From: Artemisia argyi | Lineage: Eukaryota; Streptophyta; Magnoliopsida; Asterales; Asteraceae | Direction of reading: 5' to 3' | Assembly: GCA_030686995.1 (NCBI GenBank) | Contig: CM060703.1 | Coordinates: 5,885,001 to 5,949,000, forward strand | Length of the DNA stretch: 64,000 nucleotides | Notes under the pieces: generated by a model | What the model was told of the DNA's origin: nothing | Seen by the model: the letters and a program-made list of their open reading frames with translations, nothing else | Databases searched by the model: none | In this document: positions 62,073 through 64,000 of the stretch, piece by piece | Layout: every line of letters begins with the position of its first letter | Position numbering within the stretch: position 1 is the stretch's first letter | Position numbers and translations under genes: made by a program

Positions 62073-63085
62073 GAAAAGTAACTAATACATGTGCCTTTTA
62101 GATCTATCAAAAATACATAAATGTTTGTTGTCCCATGGTTTACTTGTTTTAAATATTGGGTTTAACAGCACCAAAACCAGCCTACTACTGAAGTGGTATT
62201 GGGCCTAAGTTACATGCAGGTTTTTGAAACCCAGGCCCAGAACATTAACTGTTAAATGGCCCGGTCCATCATATTAACGATTCCAAGTTTTTTATACAAA
62301 AAAAATCCGGTTTAAACTTTAAAGTATAGGTTTTTTAGTGTAAAGAACAAACTTTGTCTATATAATCAAAGTGCTTGCAAACTAGAATTAGACTCCCCAT
62401 ACAACTTTCAGGATGTCTATAAACGAACAAGGTTACTGAAATGATACGATAAATCTTAAAAGAAGAAACCAATGCCGCTAATAAATGAGCAATAGATATA
62501 CATGTACAATGGCATCACTAGCAAACAATTCATGATTTGATTAAGTTGTTGGCCATTATAAGCGCGAATGGTGAGATCATGCTTGTCCACCTTAGTGTCA
62601 TGTCAGCTTATTATATTTTTCTTGGCTTGGTAGAAGTGTATCTAGCGTTTTCTTTCTTGTTCTCTCAACTTCTCTCGCATTTTGATAAAATAAAAACAAA
62701 AGACATTCACAAACACAATGTATTGGCACCAGGAATGTGTTTTGATTTGTTTACTGCATGAAAGAAACGGGTGGTCGCTTTGCTTTATTTGACGCAACAT
62801 GATTCCTCACACTATGAGGGGGACACTGCATTTTGCAACGAGCTTACAATTCAATTACACTTACATACTGAACATTTATCGAAACCAAGCATATATTACT
62901 AACTGTTGAAAACTTGTGACTAATGTTTCAAAGCCCAAATTGACCCACCTAGTTTAACCGGTTAAGTTACGAAAAGACGGTTTAAAAAAACTGATTAAAC
63001 TGGTTGAACCGAGAAACTAGGAGCTCAGCTACATTGGCTAAAAAACCTGTTCTAAAACATTCTTTAACTATTATTGTATTTATCT
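62071..63085. other. Noncoding stretch, nothing recognised
   Basis: A 74-codon open stretch at 62537-62761 has hydrophobic composition but no recognisable homology or context; I do not call it a gene. Confidence 0.4.
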
Positions 63086-63086
63086 A

Positions 63087-63120
63087 CTAGCTTATAGACC
63101 CGTCAAATTGACGGGATTTT
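63087..63120 (-). mobile_element. Helitron-like 3' end
   Basis: On the minus strand a CCCGTCAA/TTGACGGG hairpin is followed after about 11 nt by CTAG and then T, the signature of a Helitron 3' terminus. The 5' end was not located. Confidence 0.5.
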
Positions 63121-63429
63121 TAACGAAATTATTAATTAAGGAGTTGCATGTGAGAATACAATAGCAAACACAACGAACGTAAACAGATTCCATTGTTTTT
63201 TGAAGGAAACAATAATTAATATGTCAATGATACGATAAACAATTTGGTTTGTAACTATTAAGAAAATAAATGTGCATGCATCGTCTTCTCAAACACGTAG
63301 ATAGTATTGGAGAGCAAAGCTATACACTAAACGTCAAAGACTTGAGTAGTCAATGTTCAACAAAGATCCATCAATCCGATATGCCACGAAAGAACTCAAA
63401 TCCACAAGTTTCCTTTGGTTATCAAACCG

Positions 63430-63543
63430 AATGAAGACGCCCCGAATAGATTGGTCTCAATGGTGTAATTTTAATTTCTAATCACCTATTTTTGTACTTC
63501 TCTTTCTAGCATCTTGCTAGCATTCATCAATAAATTGAATGTT

Positions 63544-63583
<40 letters not shown>
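63430..63583 (+). mobile_element. LINE 3' tail with long poly(A)
   Basis: Remnant of the ORF2 C-terminus (RIDWSQW-like near 63447), hairpin CTAGC/GCTAG at 63506-63520, GTTC then about 38 A (63546-63583). Confidence 0.7.
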
Positions 63584-63587
<4 letters not shown>

Positions 63588-64000
63588 GTTGATAAGAGTA
63601 CATGTAAAGTTAAAAAATAGGTGTAAAACATTAGAATTTGCAATTTAACCCATTAAGCATAATGAAAGGGTTGATTTTAGTTTTAACTTTATCTCGCTTA
63701 CACCCTCCTAATCTATTTTATTTACATTAAAAGGTTACCATTTACGCATCATAAGTTATGTAATGATATACCATAATGCAACAATTTGTGGATTTGTCTC
63801 ATAACACTAAATTAATATACTCATGTTTTGTCTCATAACACTCATGATATACTATAAAGACTCACTGGACGAACTCACTGAATGAACTCACTAAACGACT
63901 TCACACTATACCACTGAACTAACATACTCAACGAACACGCTGAACTTAGTACTCTCTTTTTAAAATAACTTTAACACCTTTGCTTCATGGCAATAAAATT
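63584..64000. other. Noncoding window end
   Basis: AT-rich; short ACTCACTGAA.GA repeats near 63860-63900. No gene. Confidence 0.4.

Noticed and set aside
62537..62761. 74-codon hydrophobic ORF
   Set aside because: No homology, promoter or neighbouring gene evidence; AT-rich DNA often yields such ORFs.

Overview
This window looks like intergenic, repeat-rich nuclear DNA from a flowering plant. The evidence is one intronless zinc-finger homeodomain (ZF-HD) gene surrounded by Ty3/Gypsy chromoviruses, Ty1/Copia elements, LINE 3' ends, a Helitron, hAT-type MITEs and tRNA-derived SINEs. The style of the Gypsy proteins and of the LINE ORF1 zinc-knuckle protein reminds me of Asteraceae, but that is an impression, not a test. 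The only gene I would call a functional host gene is the ZF-HD gene at 4335-5039 (minus strand).

Layout. 1-3486: a locally duplicated segment (unit A 207-2333, unit B 2710-3486). Unit A has gained a Helitron and a 5'-truncated LINE; unit B keeps both empty sites. 3487-5300: the ZF-HD gene with its promoter/leader side at higher coordinates. 5300-11800: MITE-like and tandem repeats, Helitron-like ends and homopolymer tracts. 11800-13378 and 26480-27260: a decayed LINE-type ORF1 gene (minus strand) split by the first Gypsy element. 13379-26474: Gypsy-1, a 13.1-kb minus-strand chromovirus with TCAAA target duplications, LTRs of about 3.45 kb that are nearly identical, an extra ORF (ORF0) ahead of gag, and a gag-pol frame broken by only one stop and one frameshift. 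27260-35640: no genes; tandem and inverted repeats, an LTR-like fragment, a LINE tail, a poly(A)-only retroposition and SINEs. 35638-37250: 5' part of an old Copia element (Copia-1). 37276-58192: Copia-2, with 744-bp LTRs and ATAAT target duplications, interrupted by 43934-56979, Gypsy-2 (13.0 kb, plus strand, GTCTT target duplications, many lesions). 58193-60805: the second copy of a segment also present at 34250-35290, itself carrying a poly(A)-tailed insertion and a hAT MITE. 60806-64000: noncoding, with poly(A) tracts, a Helitron-like end and another LINE tail.

Two themes stand out. First, duplicated segments (A/B and alpha/beta) give filled-site/empty-site pairs inside the same window, so several insertions can be defined to the base. 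Second, the two Gypsy elements, though different families, share an unusual plan: LTR, initiator-Met primer site, about 250 nt of leader, an acidic/Pro-rich plus helical ORF0, an intercistronic stretch holding an 11-bp-arm inverted repeat, gag-pol ending in a chromodomain, then a GGA-loop hairpin 17-18 nt before the 3' LTR. The hairpin stems differ in sequence but both remain paired. ORF0 and this hairpin are the best candidates here for poorly described biology.
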